Source: Lactobacillus sp. PV012 (GTDB lineage: Bacteria > Bacillota > Bacilli > Lactobacillales > Lactobacillaceae). From it: a stretch of 64,000 nt of DNA. Shown in pieces: positions 45,301 through 53,978 of the stretch. Numbering within the stretch: position 1 is the first letter of the stretch; each line of letters starts with the position of its first letter. The notes under the pieces were generated by a model that searched no databases, was not told where the DNA came from, and was given only the letters and a program-made list of their open reading frames with translations. Made by a program: the position numbers and the translations under genes. The stretch covers positions 62,001 through 126,000 of the forward strand of contig NZ_CP041983.1 of NCBI RefSeq assembly GCF_014522325.1, written 5' to 3'.

Positions 45301-45494
45301 TATTTTTTAAAATAATACTTATTATTTTATTTTTTCAAGTAAGGGTGGTATTGTAAAGATGAAGGCAGAAAGATAAACCTTTTTCCTTCCTATTACAAGC
45401 TAGTAATAGTTCATATTTAGATAGAATCCAACTATCTTATTCATATTATTTTCCCCCAAAAAATTACTTTCCTAGTTATACTTAATTAACTATG

Positions 45495-45532
45495 AAAAAA
45501 GGTACTATCAAATCAGATTGATAGTGCCTTTT
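45495..45532 (-). terminator. Terminator of the 62-aa membrane protein gene
   Basis: Minus strand AAAAGGCACTATCA (45532-45519) and TGATAGTACCTTTT (45510-45497), one G-U, then T residues. Confidence 0.8.
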
Positions 45533-45541
45533 CATTTGAAA

Positions 45542-45730
45542 TTATAAAATTAATTTTCCCAGTAAGAAGATTACTAAAATAATAAGTAGGGGAACTAAAA
45601 TATAAGCTGCTATAGAAAAAATTATAATCGCAGCAATTATAAAAAAGACAATTTTAATGATACCAATTCCCAGCTTAAGCAAGAGCCAGATGATCAAAAT
45701 TGCAAGTAAAAATGATAAAAGAGAAATCAT
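45542..45730 (-). CDS. Small hydrophobic membrane protein
   Basis: 62 aa, almost entirely hydrophobic, forming two membrane helices (SLLSFLLAILIIWLLLKLGIGI and IVFFIIAAIIIFSIAAYILVPLLIILVIFLL) with few charges. AGAAGGAG six bases before the ATG and a dedicated terminator support real expression. No family recognised; similar tiny proteins are seen in envelope-stress operons. Confidence 0.7.
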   Translation of the reverse strand: MISLLSFLLAILIIWLLLKLGIGIIKIVFFIIAAIIIFSIAAYILVPLLIILVIFLLGKLIL

Positions 45731-45974
45731 GAATAACTCCTTCTAAATAATGATTTTAAGTTTATTATACAAAAATAGATAGAAAAAAGTTTTAGAAAAA
45801 GAAAATTTAGGGCTTTTTAAATATATATCCATAAAAGCATCTCATATATTTTTAATAGATTAAGGAATTCGTAAGAAGCTATAATTAAATGCATATAAAT
45901 TCCTTAGTTGACTAGAATTAGGTAATATTAAGATACAGACAAACAGAAAAAGAAATATGGAAGGAAAATAATTT

Positions 45975-46127
45975 ATGAATAAAGATTCGGGCTTAAAAGA
46001 CAAATTAAAAGGCAAAGCAAAAGAAGTTGAAGGAAAGGCACAACAACTTAAAGGGAAAGCAAAAGAAAAAGCAGAGAAGCTTAAAGCAGATTTAGAAAAG
46101 AAAAAAGCAGAATTGGAAGAGAAATAA
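45975..46127 (+). CDS. CsbD-like small stress protein
   Basis: 50 aa, highly charged and helical (Lys/Glu/Ala repeats: KDKLKGKAKEVEGKAQQLKGKAKEKAEKLK). This matches the pattern of short CsbD-type general-stress proteins in lactobacilli. GGAAGG precedes the ATG. It lies 38 bases upstream of a GlsB-type gene, a common stress pairing. Confidence 0.75.
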   Translation: MNKDSGLKDKLKGKAKEVEGKAQQLKGKAKEKAEKLKADLEKKKAELEEK

Positions 46128-46165
46128 TAGATAATTTAAAATTAAAAATTTAAAGGAGGTTCACT

Positions 46166-46417
46166 ATGTTACATTGGATTTGGGTACTAATTGTTGGAGG
46201 TCTGATTGGAGTAATTGCAGGAGCAATTACTCACAAAGGTGGCTCAATGAATTGGATTTTGAATATTATTGCTGGTTTAATTGGGTCTTCGGTAGGTGAA
46301 TGGTTACTTGGTGCATGGGGACCTCAATTAGCAGGAATGGCAATTATTCCTTCGATATTAGGAGCAGTAATTTTGGTAATAGTTGTATCATGGATTTTGA
46401 ATATAGCTAGAAAGTAG
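46166..46417 (+). CDS. GlsB/YeaQ/YmgE-family membrane stress protein
   Basis: 83 aa with three membrane helices rich in Gly (WVLIVGGLIGVIAGAIT, NIIAGLIGSSVGEWLLG, SILGAVILVIVVSWILN), the signature of the transglycosylase-associated/GlsB family. A consensus AAAGGAGG ribosome-binding site precedes it. It is likely co-transcribed with the CsbD-like gene. The enzymatic implication of the old family name is not supported. Confidence 0.88.
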   Translation: MLHWIWVLIVGGLIGVIAGAITHKGGSMNWILNIIAGLIGSSVGEWLLGAWGPQLAGMAIIPSILGAVILVIVVSWILNIARK

Positions 46418-46532
46418 CTGAAAGGCTGCTTTTTAATTTGGAGAAAAAGAATTTCTATTTTTCTATTCTGCGCTAAGAAAAAATAACGAGTATAATATTT
46501 TTGAAAGAATTGAAATAAAGTAGGTAAAAATA

Positions 46533-47360
46533 ATGATTTTAATTTCATGGAATATTGATTCTCTAAATGCTGCATTAACCAGTGATTCAGATAGAGCTAA
46601 AGAAACACGTAAAGTTTTACAAACTATTACTGCTAATAATCCCGATGTAATTGCAATTCAAGAAACAAAATTACGTTCTACTGGTCCTACAAAAAAACAT
46701 CAAGAAATTTTGGGACAAATGTTTCCAGAATATAATTATGTCTGGCGCTCATCGGAAGAACCAGCTAGAAAAGGTTATGCTGGAACAATGTTTTTATATA
46801 AAAATACTTATACACCGCAAGCCTCTTATCCAGTAATTGATGCGCCAGATACAATGGATTATGAAGGAAGAATTTTAACTTTAGAATTTGAAAAGTTTTT
46901 TGTGACGCAAGTGTATACTCCTAATTCTGGTAATGAATTAAAACGCTTAGAGGATCGACAAATTTGGGATCGGCAATATACTGAGTATTTAAAAAAACTT
47001 GATGCTCAAAAGCCGGTTATTGCAAGTGGTGACTATAATGTGGCCCATGAAGAGATTGATTTGAAGCATCCCGCAAACAATCATCATAATGCTGGCTTTA
47101 CTGATGAAGAACGTTCAGGCTTTCATAAATTATTGGAAGCTGGCTTTACTGATACCTTTAGAAAAGTTAATGGAAAAGTGGAAGGACAGTATACTTGGTG
47201 GGCACAAAGAGTTCGTACTAGTAAACAAAATAATTCAGGGTGGCGGATTGATTATTACCTCGTTTCTAACCGAATTGCTGATAATATTAAACGCTCAGAA
47301 ATGATTGACAGTGGTGAAAGAAAAGATCACTGTCCAATTTTATTAGAAATTGAAATATAA
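46533..47360 (+). CDS. Exodeoxyribonuclease III / AP endonuclease (XthA/ExoA family)
   Basis: 275-aa metal-dependent nuclease of base-excision repair. Catalytic motifs are visible: SWNIDSL (Asn), IQETKL (metal-binding Glu), SGDYNVAHEEIDL (Asp and Asn) and RIDYYLVS...DHCPILLEIEI (Asp-His pair at the C-terminus). Length is typical. GTAGG precedes the ATG. The following amidohydrolase gene starts 12 bases after its stop. Confidence 0.92.
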   Translation: MILISWNIDSLNAALTSDSDRAKETRKVLQTITANNPDVIAIQETKLRSTGPTKKHQEILGQMFPEYNYVWRSSEEPARKGYAGTMFLYKNTYTPQASYPVIDAPDTMDYEGRILTLEFEKFFVTQVYTPNSGNELKRLEDRQIWDRQYTEYLKKLDAQKPVIASGDYNVAHEEIDLKHPANNHHNAGFTDEERSGFHKLLEAGFTDTFRKVNGKVEGQYTWWAQRVRTSKQNNSGWRIDYYLVSNRIADNIKRSEMIDSGERKDHCPILLEIEI

Positions 47361-47372
47361 GGGAGTAATAAA

Positions 47373-48287
47373 ATGAAAAAAATTGATAGTTTTGCCCATA
47401 TTTTACCTAAAAATTATTATCAAGAGATGCTAAAAATTGATAAAACGATTCCTCAGAAGTTCCCTTTTATTAATATTCCAGCACTAGTCGATTTAGATGA
47501 AAGAATAAAAACATGGCCAGCTAAAGATATAAAACAGGTACTTTCTTTTGCAAATATTAATGCTGAAGATTTTACAGAACCTAATGAAGCAGCACAGTTA
47601 GCTCAAGCAGGTAATCGAGAACTGGCAAAGATTATTGAAAAATTTCCGGATTATTTTGAAAGTGGAGTAGGAATGTTGGCCTTAAATAATGTAAAGGCTA
47701 GTTGTGACATTTTAGAAGAGATTGCACATTCCTCTTCTTTGGTGGGAGCTCAAATTTTCACTCGTCATTTAGGTAAAAGTATTGCTGCACCTGAATATGA
47801 GCCAATTTTTGCAACTGCTGCTAAATTAAATGTGCCACTTTGGCTACATCCAGTATTTGACGTGCGTAAACCAGATAATAATTTAGTATTTTCTTGGGAA
47901 TATGAATTATCGCAAGCAATGCTGCAATTGGTACAGGCAAATATTTTTGAAAAATATCCCACAATAAAAATTATTATCCATCATGCTGGAGCAATGGTAC
48001 CATTTTTTGCTGGAAGAATTAATCATATTTTGCCTCAAGAGCAGGCAGTAGATTTTAAAAAATTCTATGTTGATACTGCTATTTTGGGTAATGCGCCAGC
48101 TCTTAAATTAGCATTAGATTACTATGGAAGTGATCATGTACTGTTTGGGACTGATGCCCCATTTGGGGTAAAACCAGCAGGTGCAACTAAGATTATTGTA
48201 GATGCACTTGAAGAGTTAAACTTACCAGTTACCAAGATGGAGGATATTTTTTATAAAAATTATCAAAAGCTGGTTAGTGGTGAATAG
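47373..48287 (+). CDS. Amidohydrolase-family (ACMSD-like) protein
   Basis: 304 aa, TIM-barrel metal hydrolase/decarboxylase fold. Visible elements: LHPVFDV, the metal-binding-like IIIHHAGAMVPFFAGR, and FGTDAPFG with the catalytic Asp. The usual N-terminal His-x-His is replaced: the start reads KIDSFAHILP, with Phe where the first His belongs. Metal binding may thus be altered. It forms an operon with exoIII upstream and the lipoprotein hydrolase two bases downstream. Substrate unknown. Confidence 0.8.
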   Translation: MKKIDSFAHILPKNYYQEMLKIDKTIPQKFPFINIPALVDLDERIKTWPAKDIKQVLSFANINAEDFTEPNEAAQLAQAGNRELAKIIEKFPDYFESGVGMLALNNVKASCDILEEIAHSSSLVGAQIFTRHLGKSIAAPEYEPIFATAAKLNVPLWLHPVFDVRKPDNNLVFSWEYELSQAMLQLVQANIFEKYPTIKIIIHHAGAMVPFFAGRINHILPQEQAVDFKKFYVDTAILGNAPALKLALDYYGSDHVLFGTDAPFGVKPAGATKIIVDALEELNLPVTKMEDIFYKNYQKLVSGE

Positions 48288-48289
48288 TA

Positions 48290-49141
48290 ATGAAGAAAAA
48301 AATATTTTTGCTTAGTTTACTAACTACTATATTAGCTATTTTAACAACTGGTTGTGGAAATCAAAATTTATCAGCTAAAACTACCAAAGTTACTGCAACA
48401 CCAACATTATTTTTTCATGGTGGAGGTAGCTCTTATCATGCTGAAGAGCAGATGGTTCAAGCTGCAGAAAAAGCGGGAGTTACTCATTCAGTAATTCGAG
48501 CAAATGTTGATAAAAAGGGCAAAGTCTCTTTAATTGGTACTTGGTCAAAAAATGCAAAAAATCCGATTGTCGAAGTAAATTATGAAAATAACCGCAATAT
48601 GAATTTTAAAGTGTACGGACAATATGCTACAAATGTGGTAAAGACATTACAAAAGACATATGGTATTAAAAAGATGAATATGGTTGGACATTCTGCAGGA
48701 AATATTTCAATTATCTACTATATGTTACAAAATGGTCAAAATAAAAAAATGCCGCAGCTACAAAAACAAGTAGATATTGCAGGACATTTTGCAGGACTTG
48801 ATTTTGCTCGGGCTCCTAAGAGTATTCGTCAACCAGCTAACTTGAAGCTAAATAGTGCAGGTAAACCAAATAAGATGAATGCATCGTATAAAGAAATGAC
48901 AAAAGTTAGAAAAATTTATCCTAAAAACCAGGTTGCCGTTTTGAATATTATTGGTGATATTGGTGGAAAAACAGATGGAACTGTACCTAATGTATCTTCT
49001 TTATCATTAAAGTATTTAGTAGCAACTAGAGCAAAATCATATAAAGTTGTTAAGTTTACAGGAAAAAACGCCCAACATTCAAAATTACATGAAAATAAAC
49101 AAGTCGATAAAGTATTGATAAAATTTTTATGGAATAAATAA
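48290..49141 (+). CDS. DUF915-type alpha/beta-hydrolase lipoprotein
   Basis: 283 aa. A lipoprotein signal with lipobox ILTTGC (Cys at residue ~22) puts it on the outer face of the membrane. The hydrolase domain has an oxyanion motif FFHGGGSSYHAEEQM, nucleophile Ser in MVGHSAGNISI and a C-terminal His in NAQHSKLHEN, the DUF915 pattern of Firmicutes surface hydrolases. AGTG/TGGTG translation is coupled to the previous gene. Ester or peptide substrate unknown. Confidence 0.85.
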   Translation: MKKKIFLLSLLTTILAILTTGCGNQNLSAKTTKVTATPTLFFHGGGSSYHAEEQMVQAAEKAGVTHSVIRANVDKKGKVSLIGTWSKNAKNPIVEVNYENNRNMNFKVYGQYATNVVKTLQKTYGIKKMNMVGHSAGNISIIYYMLQNGQNKKMPQLQKQVDIAGHFAGLDFARAPKSIRQPANLKLNSAGKPNKMNASYKEMTKVRKIYPKNQVAVLNIIGDIGGKTDGTVPNVSSLSLKYLVATRAKSYKVVKFTGKNAQHSKLHENKQVDKVLIKFLWNK

Positions 49142-49145
49142 AGTG

Positions 49146-49181
49146 AAATCTCAACTACAGAAAAAGTAGTTGAGGTTTTTT
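49146..49181 (+). terminator. Terminator after the lipoprotein hydrolase
   Basis: AAATCTCAACTAC (49146-49158) and GTAGTTGAGGTTT (49166-49178) with one G-U, followed by T. Confidence 0.82.
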
Positions 49182-49197
49182 AGAAAGAGACAAGGCT

Positions 49198-51966
49198 ATG
49201 GGACAAAAAGATGAATTACTATTAAATACTAACAAGCAAAACATTTGGACTCGTATCAAAGAAGAGCTAAAAGCGGCTAGTTCATTTACTTGGGTAGTAG
49301 CATTTATTAGTGAAAATATGCTGACACCACTTAAGGTAATCTTGGAAGATTTAGCCGAAAATAACGTAACAGGCACACTGATTACTGGTAGTTATTTAAA
49401 TTTCAATAGTCCTAAAGTATTTGAAGAATTACAAAAAATTCCCAATTTAACTGTAAAAATTGCTCAAGAAGATGGTTTTCACGCAAAAGGCTACTTATTT
49501 GATCATCCGAATCGACAAACCATAATTATTGGCAGTGCCAACTTTACGCGCAGCGCCTTACTAAAAAATTATGAATGGTCACTAAAAGTAGATTCGTTAG
49601 AAAACGAAGTGCTAACCCAGCAACTAAAACAGGAAATACTAAATCTATCGCAAACTTCTATTCCCCTAACAACTAAATGGCTTAAAGAGTATGCACGTAA
49701 TTGGCAACCGATAAAACAAGTAGCTTTGTCTAAACATACTGAAAAAATTACTCCTAATGCTATGCAACAAGCAGCCTTAGAAAAATTAACTGAGTTAATG
49801 AAACAAAAGAAAAATAAAGCTTTGATTGTTTCAGCTACAGGAACAGGGAAAACATATCTAGGAGCTTTTGCAGTCAAAAAATTTCAACCACAAAAATTTT
49901 TATACCTTGTTCATCGCCAACAAATTGCAGAAAAATCTCTAACTAGTTTTGAAAAAGTGCTGGATGAAACTAAAGAAAAATTTGGGATTTTTAGCGGAAC
50001 TAGTCATGATTTAAGTAAAAAATATACTTTTGCGACTGTGCAAAGTATGAGCCAAGATGAAATCTTAGCAAAAATTCCTCCTGAAACGTATGACTATATT
50101 TTAATTGATGAAGCGCATCGGACGGCGGCGCCGAGCTACCAAAAAATTATGCGGCATTTTAAACCGAAATTTTGGTTAGGGATGACAGCAACTCCTGAAC
50201 GAATGGATGAACAAAATATTTTTGAAATATTTGATTATAATTTAGCTTTTGAAATTAGATTAGCAGATGCTTTAAAGCAAGGAATGTTAACTCCATTTCA
50301 TTATGTGGGAGTACAGGATTATGAGGCTAATGATGAAGTAATTACTGAAACTAGTAATTTGCGTAAGTTAACTTCAGAGGCGCGAGTAAATTATCTATTA
50401 AAGGAAATTCAATACTATGGCTATTCAGGAGAAAAAGCAAGAGGTCTAGTTTTTTGTAGTAAGCTTGACGAAGCAGCAGAGTTAGCAAAACTTTTTACAC
50501 AAAATGGTCACCCAGCATTCGCTTTAACAAATGCTGATAGCAACAAAAGACGTCAAGAGGTTGTTAACCAACTAAAATCAGGAGCGATAGAATATATTTT
50601 TACGGTGGATTTGTTTAATGAAGGAATCGATATTCCAGAATTAAATCAAATTATTATGCTCCGCAACACGCAGTCGAGCATCGTTTTTTTGCAACAGCTT
50701 GGAAGAGGATTACGTAAATACCCCAAAAAAGATTTTGTAACGGTAATTGACTTTATTGGAAATTATAAAAATAATTATCTAATTCCGATGACATTTAATG
50801 AAAAAGCGCAGTTGGATAAAGATCGATTGCGTAATAAGGTGCGTTTTCCAGAAACAATTGATGTCTCGACGATTAACTTTACGCAAATAGCAAGTCAAAA
50901 AATTTTAAACTCTTTAGCAAAAATTAAACTAGATTCAATTGCAAATTTACGCCAGCAATATTTAGAAGTTAAAAATCGCCTTGGGCGGGTGCCATATTTG
51001 CAGGATCTCTATCAAGTGCAACCATCCCTGCCAATGTTATATGCAAATAATAAATTGTTAAACCACTACGGAGACTTTTTACAAAAAATGGGTGAAGAAG
51101 TACTACTAACTGATTGGCAGAATCAGGTATTAACTTTTCTAACTAAAGAATTACTAAATGGAAAAAGAATTCATGAGTTATTGTTGTTAAAAATGCTATT
51201 GAAAAATAAGATGGTCGAGTTGGCGGAATTCAAAGCTGAACTTAAAAAAGCCCCAGCTTACTACAATGAAGAAATTTTATCGTCGATAATACACATCTTG
51301 TCGCTTAATTTTTTTGATGTCAAACAAGGCAAAACTACTAAAAAACAACAGTATGGCAATCAAAGCTTGATAGAGTTTAGTAAAAATAACTTCTCTTTAA
51401 ACAAGGAATTAAATGCCAGTTTAAAAAATCCAGAATTTAAAAAATTATTTCAGGATGTAGTAGAAACAGGACTACTATTGAGTAAGGATTATCACCAAAC
51501 TCAACAATTTACTTTATATCAAAAATATTCACGCAAAGATGTTTGTCGCTTGCTAAATTGGCCAAAAGATGTTTCTGCACCAATGTATGGCTATCGTGTA
51601 GATGAAAAAGAGACCCCAATTTTTGTTACTTATCAAAAACAAGATGAGACTAAGAGAAATGCTGTTTATAAAAATAATTTAAGTGATGGCAAAAGATTGC
51701 GTTGGTATACTCGCAGTCCGCGGCATTTAAATTCACCAGAGGTTGATAAATTGCTGAATACGCCTAATATGAAAATTCATGTTTTTATTAAAGAAAGTGA
51801 TGCTTGGGGAAAGCAATTTAGTTATTTGGGACAAGCCACAATAGATAGAGAAACGATCAAAGAAGAAGTAATTGGGCCAAAGAAAAAATCAGTGGTAGGA
51901 ATGGACTTACTATTAGCGACTCCTTTAACCGAAAGCAAAAAAGAAGAAGTATTGGGAGAAAATTAA
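49198..51966 (+). CDS. PLD-nuclease / SF2 helicase / DUF3427 multidomain protein
   Basis: 922 aa. Residues ~1-160 form a phospholipase-D-like domain with one HxK...N motif (FHAKGYLFD...IIIGSANFTRSAL). A superfamily 2 helicase follows: Walker A SATGTGKTYLG, DEAH in LIDEAHRTAA, MTATPER, and motif VI QQLGRGLRK. The C-terminal ~400 residues match the DUF3427 module (SRKDVCRLLNWPKDVSAPMYGYRVDEKETPIFVTY...). This architecture recurs as stand-alone proteins thought to act on foreign DNA. No methylase or partner is adjacent. GAAAGAGAC precedes the ATG. Confidence 0.85.
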   Translation: MGQKDELLLNTNKQNIWTRIKEELKAASSFTWVVAFISENMLTPLKVILEDLAENNVTGTLITGSYLNFNSPKVFEELQKIPNLTVKIAQEDGFHAKGYLFDHPNRQTIIIGSANFTRSALLKNYEWSLKVDSLENEVLTQQLKQEILNLSQTSIPLTTKWLKEYARNWQPIKQVALSKHTEKITPNAMQQAALEKLTELMKQKKNKALIVSATGTGKTYLGAFAVKKFQPQKFLYLVHRQQIAEKSLTSFEKVLDETKEKFGIFSGTSHDLSKKYTFATVQSMSQDEILAKIPPETYDYILIDEAHRTAAPSYQKIMRHFKPKFWLGMTATPERMDEQNIFEIFDYNLAFEIRLADALKQGMLTPFHYVGVQDYEANDEVITETSNLRKLTSEARVNYLLKEIQYYGYSGEKARGLVFCSKLDEAAELAKLFTQNGHPAFALTNADSNKRRQEVVNQLKSGAIEYIFTVDLFNEGIDIPELNQIIMLRNTQSSIVFLQQLGRGLRKYPKKDFVTVIDFIGNYKNNYLIPMTFNEKAQLDKDRLRNKVRFPETIDVSTINFTQIASQKILNSLAKIKLDSIANLRQQYLEVKNRLGRVPYLQDLYQVQPSLPMLYANNKLLNHYGDFLQKMGEEVLLTDWQNQVLTFLTKELLNGKRIHELLLLKMLLKNKMVELAEFKAELKKAPAYYNEEILSSIIHILSLNFFDVKQGKTTKKQQYGNQSLIEFSKNNFSLNKELNASLKNPEFKKLFQDVVETGLLLSKDYHQTQQFTLYQKYSRKDVCRLLNWPKDVSAPMYGYRVDEKETPIFVTYQKQDETKRNAVYKNNLSDGKRLRWYTRSPRHLNSPEVDKLLNTPNMKIHVFIKESDAWGKQFSYLGQATIDRETIKEEVIGPKKKSVVGMDLLLATPLTESKKEEVLGEN

Positions 51967-51972
51967 TAATTT

Positions 51973-52003
51973 AAAAACACTAACTAAAAATTAGTGTTTT
52001 TTA
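51973..52003 (+). terminator. Terminator after the helicase gene
   Basis: AAAAACACTAA and TTAGTGTTTTT form an 11-bp hairpin followed by T. Confidence 0.82.
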
Positions 52004-52029
52004 TTGCAAAAAAGGTAAAATTATTGAAT

Positions 52030-52052
52030 AATGTATCTATAATTGATACATT
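52030..52052. promoter_or_regulatory. Operator of the Rrf2-type regulator
   Basis: AATGTATC (52030-52037) and GATACATT (52045-52052) are perfect inverted arms enclosing TATAATT, so the -10 hexamer TATAAT (52038-52043) sits inside the operator. Autorepression is the obvious reading. Confidence 0.75.
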
Positions 52053-52071
52053 TAAATTGGAAAGAAATAAT

Positions 52072-52509
52072 ATGAATGATATTAAATTCTCAGTAGCTAT
52101 TCACATTTTAGTGATGGTAGCTACAAGCTCTAAACCATTAAATTCAGAAGATTTAGCTAAAAGTATTGGGACTAATGCAAGTTATGTTAGAAAAGTTTTA
52201 GCCTTATTAAAAAAGGGAGAACTTGTTGAAAGTCACCGGGGGAAGTCTGGAATTAATTTAATAAAGAATCCAGCTGAAATATCACTTTTGGAAATTTATG
52301 AAACAGTGGAGCAAAAGAAACCAACATTCTTTGAAATTCACCAAAATTCTAATCCTGAGTGTATAGTTGGAAAAAATATTAAAGAAGTAGTTTTCCCAAT
52401 TGAAAGTAATTTGGAAAAACAAATTGCCCAAAGTTTAGCTGCAGAAAACTTAGTTGATGTAATAAATCGTTTAAAAGTAATAGTAAAGGATGAAAAAAAT
52501 GGAAACTAA
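52072..52509 (+). CDS. Rrf2-family transcriptional regulator
   Basis: 145 aa. The N-terminal winged helix reads KFSVAIHILVMVATSSKPLNSEDLAKSIGTNASYVRKVLALLKKGELVESHRGKSG, with an Rrf2 wing. There are no three-Cys cluster residues (one Cys only), so it is the YwnA-like redox/electrophile type rather than an Fe-S IscR. The ATG at 52072 follows GGAAAG; longer frames run into the operator. It overlaps the oxidoreductase gene downstream, which it probably controls. Confidence 0.88.
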   Translation: MNDIKFSVAIHILVMVATSSKPLNSEDLAKSIGTNASYVRKVLALLKKGELVESHRGKSGINLIKNPAEISLLEIYETVEQKKPTFFEIHQNSNPECIVGKNIKEVVFPIESNLEKQIAQSLAAENLVDVINRLKVIVKDEKNGN

Positions 52510-53512
52510 AGCCGCAAAATTATTTAAAGTTAGTAAAACCAACCCAATTATCAAAATAGTTGAAACACAAGTAAAACCAGTTCAAGCAGATGAAGTCTTA
52601 GTGAAAGTACTTAATGCTGGTGTAAATCCAGTTGATAATTTGATTGCTCATGATATTAGTATGAAGATCGCCATGCCTTACAAGTTACCCCAAACTTTGG
52701 GTAATGAGTTCGTGGGTGAAATAGAGCAAGTTGGTAGTCAAGTAACAGATTTTAAAGTTGGTGATCGAATTTTTGCTCGTAATCCTTTGGATGATATTGG
52801 GGCCTTTACGCAAAAATTAGTTATTAAGCAAAACGCTATTGCAAAAGTTCCAGAATATTTAACCAATTCTGAAGCTGCTGCCGTTCCATTAACCGCGTTG
52901 ACTGCAATGCAAGCATTAGAATTAATGGATGTTAAACCGGGTCAAAGTTTATTTATTGCTGGTGGAACAGGAAGTTTTGGCGCAATGGCAATTCCACTTG
53001 CAGTAGCAAAAGGCTTAAAAGTAATTGTTAATGGTAGTAGCGCTAAAAAAGCAGAAGTTGAAAAGCTTGGTGTAAGTCAATTTATTGATTATAAAAAAGA
53101 AAATTATTGGGATGTATTATCCAATGTTGATTTTGTAATTGATGCCTTAGGTGGAGATAATATTGAAAAAGAAATGAGTATTATGAAACCAGGTGGAGTA
53201 TTAGTTTCGCTCATTGGAACACCGAATAAGGCTTTTGCTAAGTCAATGGGGATTGGGAAAATTAAGACTTTCTTGTTAGGAGCTGCTGGAGCAAAAATGG
53301 ATCGCTTGGCTAAAAAATATGGTGTTAGTTATCGCTTTATTTTAGTGCGTGCCAATGGTAAGCAACTACAAGAAGCAGCAGAAATTCTTGCGCAAAAGCA
53401 GATTCGTCCGGCTTTGGGTGATCATTATCCTTTAGATCAAGCTCAACAAGCTATGCAAAGAGTAGCGCAGGGCCACAATAAGGGAAAAGTAATTTTAGAT
53501 ATTAATGAGTAA
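52499..53512 (+). CDS. Zinc-independent MDR alcohol dehydrogenase / quinone oxidoreductase
   Basis: 337 aa of the medium-chain reductase family. Visible: GNEFVGEIEQVGSQVTDFKVGDRIFA, the QOR-type AAAVPLTALTAMQAL, and NADPH-binding GGTGSFGAMAIPLA; the zinc ligands of true ADHs are absent. It probably reduces quinones or reactive carbonyls. I chose ATG 52499 since AAAGGA lies eight bases upstream; ATG 52490 overlaps that site. It overlaps the Rrf2 gene by 11 bases, an operon typical for electrophile stress. Confidence 0.87.
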   Translation: METKAAKLFKVSKTNPIIKIVETQVKPVQADEVLVKVLNAGVNPVDNLIAHDISMKIAMPYKLPQTLGNEFVGEIEQVGSQVTDFKVGDRIFARNPLDDIGAFTQKLVIKQNAIAKVPEYLTNSEAAAVPLTALTAMQALELMDVKPGQSLFIAGGTGSFGAMAIPLAVAKGLKVIVNGSSAKKAEVEKLGVSQFIDYKKENYWDVLSNVDFVIDALGGDNIEKEMSIMKPGGVLVSLIGTPNKAFAKSMGIGKIKTFLLGAAGAKMDRLAKKYGVSYRFILVRANGKQLQEAAEILAQKQIRPALGDHYPLDQAQQAMQRVAQGHNKGKVILDINE

Positions 53513-53524
53513 ATTTAGTAAATA

Positions 53525-53555
53525 GAAAAAAGTCTGGAAAATTCCAGACTTTTTT
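53525..53555. terminator. Bidirectional terminator
   Basis: AAAAAAGTCTGGAA and TTCCAGACTTTTTT form a near-perfect palindrome between the oxidoreductase (+) and repressor (-) genes. Confidence 0.85.
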
Positions 53556-53910
53556 AGTTTAATTTTTTCTTTTTCAATTCGGGATGCTCTTCTAAGTAGA
53601 CTTTAGCGAAGGTTTGCATAGTATTTTTGAAATCATCGGGAATTATTCCACCATATGGCATACCAAAATCTGCCCAAGTTAGGTCTTTGTTAGAGTTCAT
53701 TCCACTAGGACGTGGATCATCAGTAGCACCTGTTAAGTAATCAAGGGAAGTATTTAATATTTTGGCAACTGCCGCTAAGGCATGAGAACCAGGCTTTTTG
53801 GTTTTCCAGTTGTAGATAGAGTTGGTTCCAAATCCTGCGCGAGTGTTTAATTCTCTAAGAGTAATATTTCTTAATTTTGCTAATTCTTTTGTGCGTTCAA
53901 ATTCAATCAT
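53554..53910 (-). CDS. XRE (Cro/C1)-type repressor of the bacteriocin cluster
   Basis: 118 aa. The N-terminal helix-turn-helix (LAKLRNITLRELNTRAGFGTNSIYNWKTKKPGSHALAAVAKILNTSLDYLTG, residues ~10-62) is phage-repressor-like. The C-terminal ~55 residues are short and not a LexA-type peptidase. It diverges from the promoter at 53950, whose ACTAAA/TTTAGT half-sites recur before the second bacteriocin cassette, so one repressor may serve both. An ImmA/IrrE-type protease, the usual partner that cleaves such repressors, sits 6 kb away at 59671. Confidence 0.85.
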   Translation of the reverse strand: MIEFERTKELAKLRNITLRELNTRAGFGTNSIYNWKTKKPGSHALAAVAKILNTSLDYLTGATDDPRPSGMNSNKDLTWADFGMPYGGIIPDDFKNTMQTFAKVYLEEHPELKKKKLN

Positions 53911-53930
53911 ATCAATCTTTCTAAAAAATA

Positions 53931-53978
53931 ACTAAAAAAACTAAAATAATTGTTGACAATTTAGTCTAAAGATATAAT
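53931..53978 (+). promoter_or_regulatory. Promoter/operator of bacteriocin cassette 1
   Basis: TTGTTG (53950-53955) and TATAAT (53973-53978) have 17-base spacing. ACTAAA (53931 and 53940) and TTTAGT (53960-53965) flank or overlap the -35 as inverted half-sites, and ATTGT/ACAAT forms an inner dyad. The block is nearly identical to the one at 60335-60385. Confidence 0.65.

Noticed and set aside
45301..45494. Possible short gene or RNA in the gap before the 62-aa membrane protein
   Set aside because: Only very short frames without ribosome-binding sites and no stable hairpin apart from the terminator at 45495.
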